This document shows, piece after piece, positions 1 through 8,296 of a DNA stretch of 64,000 bases. The translations under genes and the position numbers were made by a program. The DNA is taken from contig NZ_CP022464.2 in the NCBI RefSeq assembly GCF_002234575.2, positions 4,092,001 through 4,156,000 on the forward strand. Reading direction: 5' to 3'. Under the pieces are notes generated by a model, which made no database searches, was not told the DNA's origin, and was given only the letters and a program-made list of their open reading frames with translations. The DNA is from Enterocloster bolteae (lineage in GTDB: Bacteria; Bacillota; Clostridia; Lachnospirales; Lachnospiraceae). The number at the start of each line of letters is the position of its first letter. Position 1 is the first letter of the stretch.

Positions 1-220
1 TCTTTTTAAGGGTTCTGGCCTTTTCCTTTATCTCTTCCTCCGTATAATCATTGATGTTGGGCACCGCATCGTCATCGTGGAACTGGATGGCGGAAAACCC
101 CAGCTCAGCGAATGTTCTGATTTTCTCCTCAAAGGCAATTTCATCTCTGGTCGCGGGTCCGTAGGAGTCCGCTCCTGAATGCACATTCCACGGTCCCACG
201 GAAAACTTGAATTTTGTCAT
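1..220 (-). CDS. xylA: Xylose isomerase, N-terminal part (cut by window edge)
   Basis: The first 73 residues of a TIM-barrel sugar isomerase can be read; the rest lies left of the window. Xylose isomerase interconverts D-xylose and D-xylulose in the cytoplasm. Visible family motifs are KFSVGPWNVHSGAD near the start and GFSAIQFHDDDAVP near residues 41-54, which carries the conserved His-Asp of the active site. The start ATG at 218-220 follows a clear AGGAGGG ribosome site. It is transcribed away from the AraC-type regulator starting at 388, so that regulator is the likely controller of xylose use. The assignment rests on the N-terminus only. Confidence 0.85.
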   Translation of the reverse strand, partial: MTKFKFSVGPWNVHSGADSYGPATRDEIAFEEKIRTFAELGFSAIQFHDDDAVPNINDYTEEEIKEKARTLKK

Positions 221-387
221 ATCCTTACCCTCCTGATTCATCGGTTATCTGTATCTCATACCTATACTATATCAAGTTCCCGGCCTCAAATCCCAAACAA
301 ATTTACGGTTCAAACCATGACAAATTTGCTTTTTACTTTACAAGCCCGCCCCTGGGGACGTATACTGTCAGAAAGGGAGGAGATACC

Positions 388-1338
388 ATGAACCAGGAGT
401 TTGAAATCATATCCCACAGCCAGATGAACTTTAAGCTTTTTCTTGTAAATATGCTTTACCGCACCCCCCATATCCATAAGGATTTTGAGCTCTGCCTTCT
501 TCTGGACGGCAGTCTCTTTCTTCAGGCCCAAAATGAAACCCACAGCCTGGAAACCGGGGATTTCTTTGTTGTGAATCCATTTCAAAGCCATGAGCTGAAA
601 GCTGATTCCCCTGCCCTCTTAGTTTCATTACAGGTACACCCATCCTTTTTTTCTTCTTACTACCCGCGGATTGCCAATCTGGAATTTACCTCCCTGATTC
701 TTCAAAGGGACGGGACGGATGTCTGCAAAAAACTGTATGACATGATGATAGAGCTTGCCTGCCTTTACCTGAAAAAAGCTGACAAATTTGAATTAAAATG
801 TGTCGGACTTTTAAATCTGCTCTTTGCCGGCCTGCTGGACACCCTGCCCAACAGGCTTCTGTCCGACAAGGAAAAAAACGCCTCCCAGAGCAAGGCTTCA
901 CGCATGCGCAAAATCACCCACTATATCGACGAACATTATTCAGAAAAACTTCTCCTGTCGGACATTGCCCGCAAAGAAGATTTGAGCCTTACCTACCTAT
1001 CCCACTTTTTTAAGGATTACCTGGGACTTCCCTTTCAGGAATACCTGGCCAAAATCCGATGCGAAAAAGCCCGCCAGCTTTTATTGCTGACGGACTTCCC
1101 ATTGTTAGACATCTGCATGTCCTGCGGTTTTTCTGATTCCAAATATTTTAACAGCGGCTTCAGGCGGCAGTATGGATGCTCCCCCAAGGAATACCGACGG
1201 AATTTCCGGCACGATGAACTGAAGCAGCAGCAAAAATCCATGCTCACCACCCAGGAGTTCCTGTCTGCGTCCTCCAGCATCGTGCTTTTAGAACGCTGCC
1301 TTCTTCCCCAGCCAGCAGGCCCCGCAGCGTGTTCCTGA
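388..1338 (+). CDS. AraC-family transcriptional regulator (cupin sensor + HTH)
   Basis: A 316-residue regulator. Residues about 10-130 form a cupin-like sugar-sensing domain (PHIHKDFELC, then GDFFVVNPFQSHEL), and about 200-300 form the double helix-turn-helix of AraC proteins (DIARKEDLSLTYLSHFFKDY and the signature CGFSDSKYFNSGFRRQYGCSPKEYR). The reading frame is open further upstream, but ATG 388 is chosen because a GGGAGGAG ribosome site lies just before it and the cupin begins there. It is divergent from the xylose isomerase gene, with a 167-bp shared promoter region. It likely activates pentose genes in response to a sugar; that link is inferred from position. Confidence 0.85.
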   Translation: MNQEFEIISHSQMNFKLFLVNMLYRTPHIHKDFELCLLLDGSLFLQAQNETHSLETGDFFVVNPFQSHELKADSPALLVSLQVHPSFFSSYYPRIANLEFTSLILQRDGTDVCKKLYDMMIELACLYLKKADKFELKCVGLLNLLFAGLLDTLPNRLLSDKEKNASQSKASRMRKITHYIDEHYSEKLLLSDIARKEDLSLTYLSHFFKDYLGLPFQEYLAKIRCEKARQLLLLTDFPLLDICMSCGFSDSKYFNSGFRRQYGCSPKEYRRNFRHDELKQQQKSMLTTQEFLSASSSIVLLERCLLPQPAGPAACS

Positions 1339-1343
1339 TAAAA

Positions 1344-2396
1344 TCACGGTATGACATGCTCTGCGGACAATTCCTTGATGACAAGACGGTATGTTCCTGA
1401 CGGAAGTTCCCCGTACATTGTCAGATGATTGATCATGCTCTGTTTGCCTCCGTCCGGTATATAAAACCCCATGCAGTTAAATCCCCAGTTGCCCGGCATG
1501 GCCGGAATCTCATACCACACGCCGTCAATCAGAACCTGCAGCTCATAAAATTCACCGCAGCTCCATTCCCCTCCGCTCTCATTGTTAATGGTCACTGCCG
1601 CTATATCATTATCCCAGGAATCCAGCGTCATGGTAATTCCCCTGGGAGGATTTAAAGGAGCTGCCGGAACCAGGAACCGGGTATTCCACTGTTCTTTTTC
1701 CTGTGTAAATACCCGCGCACACGGAAAGTTTGTAAAAGAGGGCAGCTCTCCTGCACTCTCCCACTCCTTCCTCTGCTTCAGAGCTTCAAAATCATAATCG
1801 AATTGATACACAGACCCATCCTGGGCAATCCACCTGCCGTTGGTCCACGCCGCAAACAGGCTCAGTCCATCCTCCCGGCCAATCTCAATTCCGTAAACAG
1901 GCAGGGAGGCATCCTTGGCCGACCAGTCCTCCGCCGGCTCTGCCTTTACGGAACTTAAGTCATCCAGTATCTCCCTCTCCTTTTCGCTGTCAAACATATA
2001 GTAAAGGCGCACAGAGGTTCCGTCGTATATGAACAGAGTCATGGCGCTGGTTTCAGGCGATGCCTTAGCCAGGAGACCGGAAGAATCCAGCTTCGCAGGC
2101 TCTGCTTCACCCTTTAGAACAGGCACTTCCTGCACGTTGAGAGCAGCCTGTTCTGATTCGGCCTGTGTCTCCGTCGGACTCTGTTTTTTTGTTCTTTCTT
2201 TTTCATTCTTTTCCGTATCTGCCGTACCTGCCTCAGCTTTTTCAGTACTGTCTGCCGGTGCCTTCCTGTCTCCCGATGAGACTCCGGCCTTTTCTGCCGG
2301 CACTGGGGCATCTCCCATCATCTTACCGCAGGCCCCAACAGCCACCATAACTGAAATCAAAACTGCCGCAATGGTCATCACTTTTCTGCGTTCCAT
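1344..2396 (-). CDS. Lipoprotein with bacterial Ig-like domain
   Basis: A 350-residue exported lipoprotein. The N-terminus has a Lys/Arg start, a hydrophobic stretch and a lipobox (VAVGAC, Cys at about residue 23), followed by a long Ala/Glu/Lys/Thr-rich linker to about residue 100. The final 100 residues (GITMTLDSWDNDIAAVTINN onward, with FYELQVLIDGVWYEIP) resemble the small Ig-like domains often found at the end of clostridial lipoproteins. The start follows AGAAGGAGATATTA. Its stop is 5 bp from the stop of the convergent AraC gene. Function unknown; an outer-face sensory or binding role is only inferred. Confidence 0.75.
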   Translation of the reverse strand: MERRKVMTIAAVLISVMVAVGACGKMMGDAPVPAEKAGVSSGDRKAPADSTEKAEAGTADTEKNEKERTKKQSPTETQAESEQAALNVQEVPVLKGEAEPAKLDSSGLLAKASPETSAMTLFIYDGTSVRLYYMFDSEKEREILDDLSSVKAEPAEDWSAKDASLPVYGIEIGREDGLSLFAAWTNGRWIAQDGSVYQFDYDFEALKQRKEWESAGELPSFTNFPCARVFTQEKEQWNTRFLVPAAPLNPPRGITMTLDSWDNDIAAVTINNESGGEWSCGEFYELQVLIDGVWYEIPAMPGNWGFNCMGFYIPDGGKQSMINHLTMYGELPSGTYRLVIKELSAEHVIP

Positions 2397-2617
2397 TAAT
2401 ATCTCCTTCTGCCGTCACACTCAGAACCGTCAATCGTTTTGAATATTATAACAGACAACCCCATAAAAACAAAGTATATATCACCAGATTACAGCGGTTT
2501 TTCCTCGGTTCCAGTCTGCCCGCTCTGATATCTTCCCACAGGTCCTATTCTTTTTCCCTGACCCATGTTATAATTTAAGCACCTGAATTCACCCCAATAC
2601 AGAACGGAGAATGTATT

Positions 2618-3178
2618 ATGAACGAGCCCCTTCACTTTAAGACACGTGACGAGTTCCGCATTTGGCTGATAAATCACTGCATGTCCGGCGGCGGCATATG
2701 GCTGAAGTTTGAAAAGTCAAAGAATACAGCGTTTAAGGCCGGCGACGCCCTGGAAGAGGCACTGTGCTTTGGATGGATTGACGGAGTGATGAAACGGATT
2801 GACGATGAATCCTATATCAAATATTTTTCTGCCCGCAGAAAGGACAGCAAATGGTCTGAAAAAAATAAAGCTCTGGCAGAAGACCTGGAAAAACGCGGCC
2901 TGATGACTGATTTTGGAAGAGAGAAAATACAGGAGGCCAGGAAGAACGGTCAATGGGACAAGCCTTCCGGACCGCCTGCTGTCACAGCAGAACAAATCGG
3001 GACCGTGGCCGGCCTTTTAAAAGAACATGAGCCGGCCTATACTAATTTTCAGAAAATGCCTCCATCCGTCCAAAAAACCTATACCAGGGCATACTATGAT
3101 GCCAGGACAGACGACGGACGCGCCAGACGCTTTGCATGGATGGTTGAACGGCTGGAGAAAAATCTGAAACCTATGTGA
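2618..3178 (+). CDS. YdeI/OmpD-associated family protein
   Basis: A 186-residue cytoplasmic protein of the YdeI family (named from E. coli; Bacillus members have been linked to antimicrobial peptide tolerance). Family hallmarks are the N-terminal FKTRDEFRIWLINH, then GGIWLKFEKSKN, ALEEALCFGWIDGVMKRID around residues 44-62, and FSARRKDSKWSEKNK. The C-terminal part carries the Ala/Lys-rich helical extension of this family. It stands alone, with its own upstream region of about 220 bp, and is convergent with tyrS 23 bp away. The biochemical role is unknown. Confidence 0.8.
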   Translation: MNEPLHFKTRDEFRIWLINHCMSGGGIWLKFEKSKNTAFKAGDALEEALCFGWIDGVMKRIDDESYIKYFSARRKDSKWSEKNKALAEDLEKRGLMTDFGREKIQEARKNGQWDKPSGPPAVTAEQIGTVAGLLKEHEPAYTNFQKMPPSVQKTYTRAYYDARTDDGRARRFAWMVERLEKNLKPM

Positions 3179-3201
3179 CGGCTTATACGGCAGTCATTTT
3201 A

Positions 3202-4428
3202 CTATTTCAGCCCTGCTTTTCTAAACACCTTTTTGCCCTTTTGAATGATGATTCCGTCCATCAGCATGTTCCGGGTCACGGTAAAGTCTATGGATTCCAC
3301 CCTTTTCTGGCTGACCTGGATGCCGCCCTGTGTGATCAGCCTTCTGGCCTCGCTTTTTGAGGCCGCCAGTCTGCACAGCACCAGGAGATCCATGATATTG
3401 ATGCTGCCCTGGACAAGTTTTTCCTCCCCAACCTCTGTAAACGGCATGTTGTCATCATCCATGGCCCCGGTAAACAGGGAAACGGAGGTCTCCTTTGCCC
3501 TGCGTGCCTCTTCTTCCCCGTGGACCAGAGCAGTCAGGTCATAGGCCAGGATTTCCTTTGCCCTGTTTAGCTGTGCTCCCTCCCATCCGTCCATGGCATC
3601 AATCTCTTCCACCGGAATAAAGGTCAGCATACGGATGCATTTCATCACATCCGCGTCCGCGATATTCCTCCAGTACTGGTAAAACTCAAAGGGAGATGTC
3701 TTCTCCGGATCCAGCCATACAGCGCCTCTTGCAGTCTTACCCATCTTGTTTCCTTCTGAGTTCATGAGAAGGGTAATGGTCATGGCATACGCGTCCTTTC
3801 CCAGCTTCCTCCGAATCAGCTCCGTTCCTCCCAGCATATTAGACCACTGGTCGTCCCCTCCAAACTGCATGTTGCAGCCAAGTTCCTTGTACAGATGGTA
3901 AAAATCATAGGACTGCATAATCATGTAATTGAATTCCAGGAATGACAGTCCTTTTTCCATTCTCTGCTTATAGCATTCCGCCCGAAGCATATTGTTTACG
4001 GAAAAACAGGCTCCCACGTCCCGGAGCAGTTCAATGTAATTCAGATTCAGCAGCCAGTCCGCATTATTTACAACAATGGCTCCATTCTCCCCGTCAAAAT
4101 CAATGAACCGTTCCATCTGCCTCTTGAAGCATTCACAGTTGCGGCGAATCACATCCGGCCCCATCATGGAGCGCATGTCGGTGCGGCCCGACGGATCGCC
4201 GATGTATCCGGTGCCCCCGCCCAACAGGACCACGGGGCGGTTTCCCGCCATCTGCAGTCTTTTCATCAGACACAGTGCCATAAAATGCCCCACATGCAGG
4301 GAATCCGCCGTGGGGTCAAAGCCAATATAGAACTTAGCCTTTCCCGCATTTACAAGCTCTCTTATCTCTGCCTCATCCGTCACCTGCGCAATCAGTCCCC
4401 GCGCTTCCAATTCTTCATAAATTCCCAT
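3202..4428 (-). CDS. tyrS: Tyrosyl-tRNA synthetase
   Basis: A 408-residue class I aminoacyl-tRNA synthetase that charges tRNA-Tyr. The first HIGH-type motif appears as HVGHFMAL (about residues 45-52) after FYIGFDPTADSLHV, and the KMSKS equivalent is KMGKTA near residue 230. Tyrosine-pocket features FLEFNYMIMQSYDFYHLY and GGDDQWSNMLGG are present. The last about 65 residues are an S4 RNA-binding domain (EARRLITQGGIQVSQKRV). Length is normal for the bacterial enzyme. Expression is expected to be under the T-box leader immediately upstream, so induction follows uncharged tRNA-Tyr. Confidence 0.97.
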   Translation of the reverse strand: MGIYEELEARGLIAQVTDEAEIRELVNAGKAKFYIGFDPTADSLHVGHFMALCLMKRLQMAGNRPVVLLGGGTGYIGDPSGRTDMRSMMGPDVIRRNCECFKRQMERFIDFDGENGAIVVNNADWLLNLNYIELLRDVGACFSVNNMLRAECYKQRMEKGLSFLEFNYMIMQSYDFYHLYKELGCNMQFGGDDQWSNMLGGTELIRRKLGKDAYAMTITLLMNSEGNKMGKTARGAVWLDPEKTSPFEFYQYWRNIADADVMKCIRMLTFIPVEEIDAMDGWEGAQLNRAKEILAYDLTALVHGEEEARRAKETSVSLFTGAMDDDNMPFTEVGEEKLVQGSINIMDLLVLCRLAASKSEARRLITQGGIQVSQKRVESIDFTVTRNMLMDGIIIQKGKKVFRKAGLK

Positions 4429-4439
4429 GTCTTCCTCCT

Positions 4440-4735
4440 TTTAGACAAAAAAATAAGCCCCTGCAGCAGCTTGCTGCAGAGGGCAGGTTATGCGGTACCA
4501 CCTCTGTACTTGAATGTCCTTCACAGAACATTCCTCATCGAGTGTCTGTCAACACTCTCACGCTGTATCGGGCGTTCCCGTCAAACCCTACTAAAACCTT
4601 CAGGCTGCTGCTCCGGAGCGTATTCATACAGTCTTTCCTGCGTCCTTCCACCAACCGGGCGCTCTCTGTAAGAAAAGCCTCTGTACTACTGTTCTCCTTC
4701 ATGGCATTCTTTATTACATGTGCAGTATAGCAGGG
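4440..4735 (-). promoter_or_regulatory. T-box riboswitch leader of tyrS (UAC specifier)
   Basis: Read on the minus strand, the region before tyrS has the conserved T-box parts in order: a stem I with the AGAGAG...GGTTGGTG motif (around 4650-4680), a specifier context TGAATACGC that presents UAC (Tyr) at complement 4620-4622, the T-box/antiterminator sequence AGGTGGTACCGCA at 4491-4503, and a GC-rich terminator. Binding of uncharged tRNA-Tyr to the specifier and the T-box bulge would stabilise the antiterminator and allow tyrS transcription. The specifier agrees with the downstream gene. Confidence 0.93.
4446..4484 (-). terminator. Regulated terminator of the tyrS T-box
   Basis: On the minus strand, CCCTCTGCAGCAAGCTGCTG followed by CAGGGG forms a strong hairpin and then CTTATTTTTTT. 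It overlaps the 3' side of the T-box element, so it is the OFF structure that competes with the antiterminator. Confidence 0.88.
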
Positions 4736-4761
4736 GACGCGTCAAAAGGGAAGTCACAGAT

Positions 4762-5403
4762 TTACACATGTGTGACAGGAGACATCTGATATTTTTTAAT
4801 CTCTTCCGGCAGGGTTTCACAAATCAGCCGCGCCATCTTCTCAGCCGGAAGATCTATATTGCCAAGCATCCACTGAATCACCATGTCGCTTCCGCCGCGC
4901 ACAGCTATTTCAATGGAAAACCACATAATCTCAGACCGGATGTCGGCTCCCCTTTGCTTTAGGAATGTCTCATAAATCCTTCTGGTAATCTCGATATCAT
5001 GATTCTTCAGGCCATTGATATCACGGCTCTCATATGCATGTTTCAGGACACTGCGCTTTTGCCGGTAAATCTTCAGGCACTGGGTCAGCGCTTCCTCCAG
5101 ACCGGCGCCCAACACAATGCTGCCAAAGCTCTCTTCGTAAAATTCATCGTAATACCAGTTTACCAGTTCGTACTTATCACAGAAATGACGGTAAAAGGTC
5201 CTTCTTGATACGCCTGCCATCTTTACAATTTCACTTACCGGGATATCATCCAGGCTTTTTCTGCTCAACAGATATTCTATGGATTCTGACAATTTTTTCC
5301 TGCTGTCTGCTATCTCATCCAACGCAACTCTTACCCTTCTTGTACTGTTTTTGCACCTCTTGTGCTGATACATGCTGATATTATATCCTTTCCCGCCGTT
5401 CAT
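4762..5403 (-). CDS. TetR-family transcriptional regulator
   Basis: A regulator of up to 213 residues. Residues about 25-75 form the TetR DNA-binding domain, with the typical recognition helix in VSEIVKMAGVSRRTFYRHFCDKYELVNWYY. The rest is an all-helical ligand domain of the type found in DhaS-like regulators. The first ATG has no good ribosome site; an in-frame ATG at 5371-5373 is possible. It is divergent from the DegV-family gene at 5636, whose promoter region carries two dyads that could be its operators. Its ligand cannot be told from sequence. Confidence 0.83.
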   Translation of the reverse strand: MNGGKGYNISMYQHKRCKNSTRRVRVALDEIADSRKKLSESIEYLLSRKSLDDIPVSEIVKMAGVSRRTFYRHFCDKYELVNWYYDEFYEESFGSIVLGAGLEEALTQCLKIYRQKRSVLKHAYESRDINGLKNHDIEITRRIYETFLKQRGADIRSEIMWFSIEIAVRGGSDMVIQWMLGNIDLPAEKMARLICETLPEEIKKYQMSPVTHV

Positions 5404-5567
5404 GGCAATATCCAGACTAATATACGGCGCTGCATTCTTTCAGGCGGAAATCAGATTACAGAAAGGGACCTGCTGGACATGCTTAAAGAAACGCTGCTTC
5501 GGACTTCCATGAAACAGTGCGGCTCCGCTTACAGTTTTAGTAAACAGGAGATATATTCATTTTCATG

Positions 5568-5619
5568 TTGACACAGCCATTGTGTTATGAGATACTTTTA
5601 TATATAGTATCGAATACTA
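5568..5619 (+). promoter_or_regulatory. degV-family promoter with palindromic operator
   Basis: TTGACA at 5568-5573, a 17-bp spacer and GATACT at 5591-5596 make a near-consensus sigma-A promoter for the gene at 5636. A perfect dyad TAGTAT-CGA-ATACTA lies at 5605-5619, between the likely start of transcription and the ribosome site, and half of it pairs again with GATACT. This is the expected place for a repressor, most simply the divergent TetR protein. Confidence 0.65.
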
Positions 5620-5635
5620 CATATGGAGGTGTTGT

Positions 5636-6478
5636 ATGAAAACAGCGATTTTAATTGATTCTGGCTGCGATGTATCCCATGAGTTAATCCAGAGATTTCA
5701 CATGAAGGTAATGCACCTTCATATCATTTATCCGGAACGAGATTATGTTGACGGGGTGGATATTCTGCCTGAGACCATTTATCAGCGTTTTCCGGGAGAA
5801 ATTCCCGCCACTTCAACCCCCAGTCCCCAGGATGTGAAAGATATGGCTGAAGAAATAAAGGCTGAGGGCTATACCCATGTGCTGGCATTCTGTATTTCCA
5901 GTGGATTAAGCGGTACATATAATACGGTGGGAAGCATTCTGGGGGATGAAAAGGAGCTGACTTCCTTTGTGCTGGACACCAGGAGTATTTCCTTTGGAGC
6001 CGGTATACTGGCCGTATGGGCAGCGATGCAGCTGGAAGAAGGCAGAAGTTTTGATGAGCTGAAAGAAATGCTTCCCAAAAAGGTGGGGGATTCCAAGGTT
6101 TTCTATTATATGGATACACTGACCTACCTGCGAAAGGGAGGCCGAATTGGTCTGGTCACCTCCGTGGTAGGCAGCATTCTAAACATAAAACCCATTATCT
6201 CCTGCAATGAGGACGGAGTATACTATACTGCCGCTAAGATACGCGGAGCCAGGCAGGGACTATCCCGGCTGCTGACAGAAGCCAGGTCCTTTGCAGGCGG
6301 CCGCCCCTGCCTGACCGCCCTGTTAAACGGTCAGGGGCAGGATGCATCCGATGAACTGAGACCCCGGCTGATTGCCGGTATCCCGGAAGGACGCCTGATT
6401 ATGGAAAAGGCCATCACCGCGTCCCTGGCTGTACACACCGGTCCCGGACTGGTGGGAATCGGTGTGCTTCGCCTGTAG
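5636..6478 (+). CDS. DegV family fatty-acid-binding protein
   Basis: A 280-residue DegV-family protein. Known members bind a fatty acid (FakB-type, presenting it to the kinase FakA). Visible features: the N-terminal ILIDSGCDVS, the TSTPSPQDV loop at about residues 59-67, the SSGLSGTYNT motif at about 91-100 that contacts the carboxylate, and the C-terminal HTGPGLVGIGVL. Length is standard. Start ATG follows TGGAGGTG. No fakA is seen nearby; the neighbour is a divergent TetR regulator. Cytoplasmic role in exogenous fatty-acid use is inferred from the family. Confidence 0.88.
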   Translation: MKTAILIDSGCDVSHELIQRFHMKVMHLHIIYPERDYVDGVDILPETIYQRFPGEIPATSTPSPQDVKDMAEEIKAEGYTHVLAFCISSGLSGTYNTVGSILGDEKELTSFVLDTRSISFGAGILAVWAAMQLEEGRSFDELKEMLPKKVGDSKVFYYMDTLTYLRKGGRIGLVTSVVGSILNIKPIISCNEDGVYYTAAKIRGARQGLSRLLTEARSFAGGRPCLTALLNGQGQDASDELRPRLIAGIPEGRLIMEKAITASLAVHTGPGLVGIGVLRL

Positions 6479-6500
6479 CAGGCACAAATATATTCACACT

Positions 6501-6535
6501 TGCCGCATATGAAACATCCTGCGGCATTCTTTTTG
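6501..6535 (+). terminator. Terminator after the DegV-family gene
   Basis: TGCCGCA at 6501-6507 pairs with TGCGGCA at 6520-6526 and is followed by TTCTTTTTG, a typical intrinsic terminator 23 bp after the stop codon. Confidence 0.8.
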
Positions 6536-6589
6536 CCATGCCTTCTGAACCACGGAACTTCCTGCAAAATATCCGTTTCTCTTTCCTCT

Positions 6590-6724
6590 CTAACTTACCT
6601 CCGTTCTGGCCTCAAACCCGAATTCAGCTCCTGCCTCCCGTAAATTCCCCTCCAGTTCCAATCCGCGCATAAGCGTTCCGTTTACTGCTAAAAGAATATA
6701 TTTTTCCTGTGTATTATCAGCCAT
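6590..6724 (-). pseudogene. Truncated allophanate-hydrolase-C-like protein (44 codons)
   Basis: Minus-strand ATG at 6722-6724 follows GAGGAGGCGG and opens 44 codons ending in TAG. The sequence YILLAVNGTLMRGLELEGNL and AGAEFGFEARTEV matches, as I recall it, the N-terminal edge of the small gamma-glutamylcyclotransferase-like domain found at the end of allophanate hydrolase and as stand-alone proteins of about 120 residues. The usual continuation (YRLWSIND...) is absent, so the rest appears deleted. The ribosome site is intact, so a short peptide could still be made. Confidence 0.5.
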
Positions 6725-6756
6725 ATTTTCCGCCTCCTCCGCATCTTATCAATCTC

Positions 6757-7581
6757 TTACCTGCGTCCAAGCTGCCAGAAAGCAACGGCGCTTGCCGCAG
6801 CGACATTTAACGAATCAACGCCGTGAGACATGGGAATGCGGACCGTATAATCACAGCCCGCAATGGTTCCTGCCGCCAGCCCATCCCCTTCTGTCCCCAG
6901 GATAATAGCCAGTTTTTCCTCTGACATCAAACCGGAATCATCAATACTGACAGAGTCATCGTTTAATGCCATGGCAGCTGTCGCAAATCCCAGCTCCCGC
7001 AAAAATCCCACCCCCTCCTGAGGCCAGGACAGCCGGCTGTCCAGAAAGGTCCATGGAATCTGGAAAACGGTTCCCATGCTCACCCGTACGGCGCGGCGGT
7101 AGAGAGGATTGCTGCAGGCGGATGTCAGCAGAACTCCGTCCATATTCAGGGCTGCTGCTGAGCGGAATATAGCTCCTACATTGGTGGGATTCATGACATT
7201 TTCCAGCACAGCAATCCGGCGCGCCCCTTCGCAGATTTCCTCAGGCCCGGGCAGGGGCGGCCGGTACATTGCACAGAGCATGCCCCGTGTCAGGTGAAAC
7301 CCGGTAAGCTGTGTCAATACATCAAATTCCGCCGCATACACTGGGATTTCACCGCAGCGCTGTATTATTTCCCGTGCCTGGCTTTCCACATGCTTCTTTT
7401 CCATCAGCATGGATATGGGAACGCATCCCGCGTCCAGAGCGCGCTCTATCACCTTGGGGCTTTCAGCAATAAAAACGCCCTTGTCCGGTTCATGACGGTT
7501 TAAAAGCTGCCCCTCTGTAAGCCGGGCGTAAATATCCAGCTCCGGGGCCGCAAAATCTGTTATTTCAATTATATTTGGCAT
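6757..7581 (-). CDS. SpoU/TrmH-family RNA methyltransferase
   Basis: A 274-residue SPOUT-class RNA 2'-O-ribose methyltransferase. The N-terminal part (to about residue 110) is the substrate-binding region seen in TsnR/RlmB-like enzymes (ESPKVIERALDAG). The catalytic knot shows the three SpoU motifs: LENVMNPTNVGAIFRSAAAL (motif 1, Asn and Arg at about 131-142), ILGTEGDGL (motif 2, about 227-235) and IPMSHGVDSLNVAAASAVAFW (motif 3, near the end). It would methylate rRNA or tRNA; which base cannot be deduced. It is a single gene, with the hydrolase fragment downstream. Confidence 0.88.
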   Translation of the reverse strand: MPNIIEITDFAAPELDIYARLTEGQLLNRHEPDKGVFIAESPKVIERALDAGCVPISMLMEKKHVESQAREIIQRCGEIPVYAAEFDVLTQLTGFHLTRGMLCAMYRPPLPGPEEICEGARRIAVLENVMNPTNVGAIFRSAAALNMDGVLLTSACSNPLYRRAVRVSMGTVFQIPWTFLDSRLSWPQEGVGFLRELGFATAAMALNDDSVSIDDSGLMSEEKLAIILGTEGDGLAAGTIAGCDYTVRIPMSHGVDSLNVAAASAVAFWQLGRR

Positions 7582-7740
7582 ATGGTATCTCCTGGTCTTC
7601 TTTCGCTGTTTCCTGTTTTCCTGTTTAATTCCATTACCTGGAATAGGGCCTTATTGCCCTGATGATTATTAATTATAGTATATAAAGCCCTGAGAATCCA
7701 TGGTTTTATGAAAAGTCCGGCCTGGACCGGCAGCTGATTA

Positions 7741-7771
7741 AAATAGAAAAAGAGCTGGGGCAACAGCTCTT
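7741..7771 (-). terminator. Terminator of the two-gene unit below switch 1
   Basis: On the minus strand AAGAGCTG TTGCCC CAGCTCTT is followed directly by TTTCTATTTT. It lies 10 bp past the stop of the gene ending at 7781 and closes the transcript from switch 1. Confidence 0.82.
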
Positions 7772-7780
7772 GAAATTGCT

Positions 7781-8284
7781 TTAGCACATTTTCTCAAAAA
7801 ACTCGTACATCAAACGCATAAGCTCCACACCGCTCCTGAATCCCACATCCCCATATTTAGAGCGGAATATCCCCTGTATCCCTGCGTCCTGACGGCCCAC
7901 AACCCGGACAGAGACCGCGGGATAAACCGGAAATTCCCTTAAAACCTCCCGCTCAAAACCATACTCCTTCTTTATTTTCCCTCTCAAATCCACAAAGGGA
8001 ACCGTTACTGCATCTTTATTCCGTTTACCGGTCAGACTCCGGGGGACTCTCCCTCTCATGGGGGCACCCACTGCATCCATTATATCTTCCATAATGAAGA
8101 TCATCTGGTCAAGCCCCTGGAAGTATAATAATTTTTCCACATGGAATGATTTTACATACCCTCTGGCAATCCCTTCTGAAAATGACTGGAGGCCAATCAG
8201 AAATGTATATGTATATTCCGGATAACGCCCTCCGTCACGGGCAATTTCATCCTCCATGATTATAAATTTTTCTATTTCTCCCAT
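7781..8284 (-). CDS. Unknown protein, paralogue of the protein at 40922
   Basis: A 167-residue protein with no recognised domain, signal peptide or membrane span. It shares two blocks with the protein encoded at 40922-41452: a central FQGLDQMIFIMEDIMDAVGA-PM (here) against FRGIHGLILALDEVCEMVGA-PM, and a C-terminal FRSGVELMRLMYEF against FRSALELMRMLEEA. The basic middle (GKRNK, KIKKEYG) is more variable. It is the second gene of a unit of two, 12 bp after the gene at 8297, and ends at a terminator. Both family members lie downstream of DNA-inversion switches, so a role in the switched programme is likely, but the function is unknown. Confidence 0.75.
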   Translation of the reverse strand: MGEIEKFIIMEDEIARDGGRYPEYTYTFLIGLQSFSEGIARGYVKSFHVEKLLYFQGLDQMIFIMEDIMDAVGAPMRGRVPRSLTGKRNKDAVTVPFVDLRGKIKKEYGFEREVLREFPVYPAVSVRVVGRQDAGIQGIFRSKYGDVGFRSGVELMRLMYEFFEKMC

Positions 8285-8296
8285 GGCCCTCTCCTA

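Noticed and set aside
7569..7787. 72-codon minus-strand frame between the SpoU gene and the gene at 7781
   Set aside because: It covers the terminator hairpin and has no ribosome site or homology.
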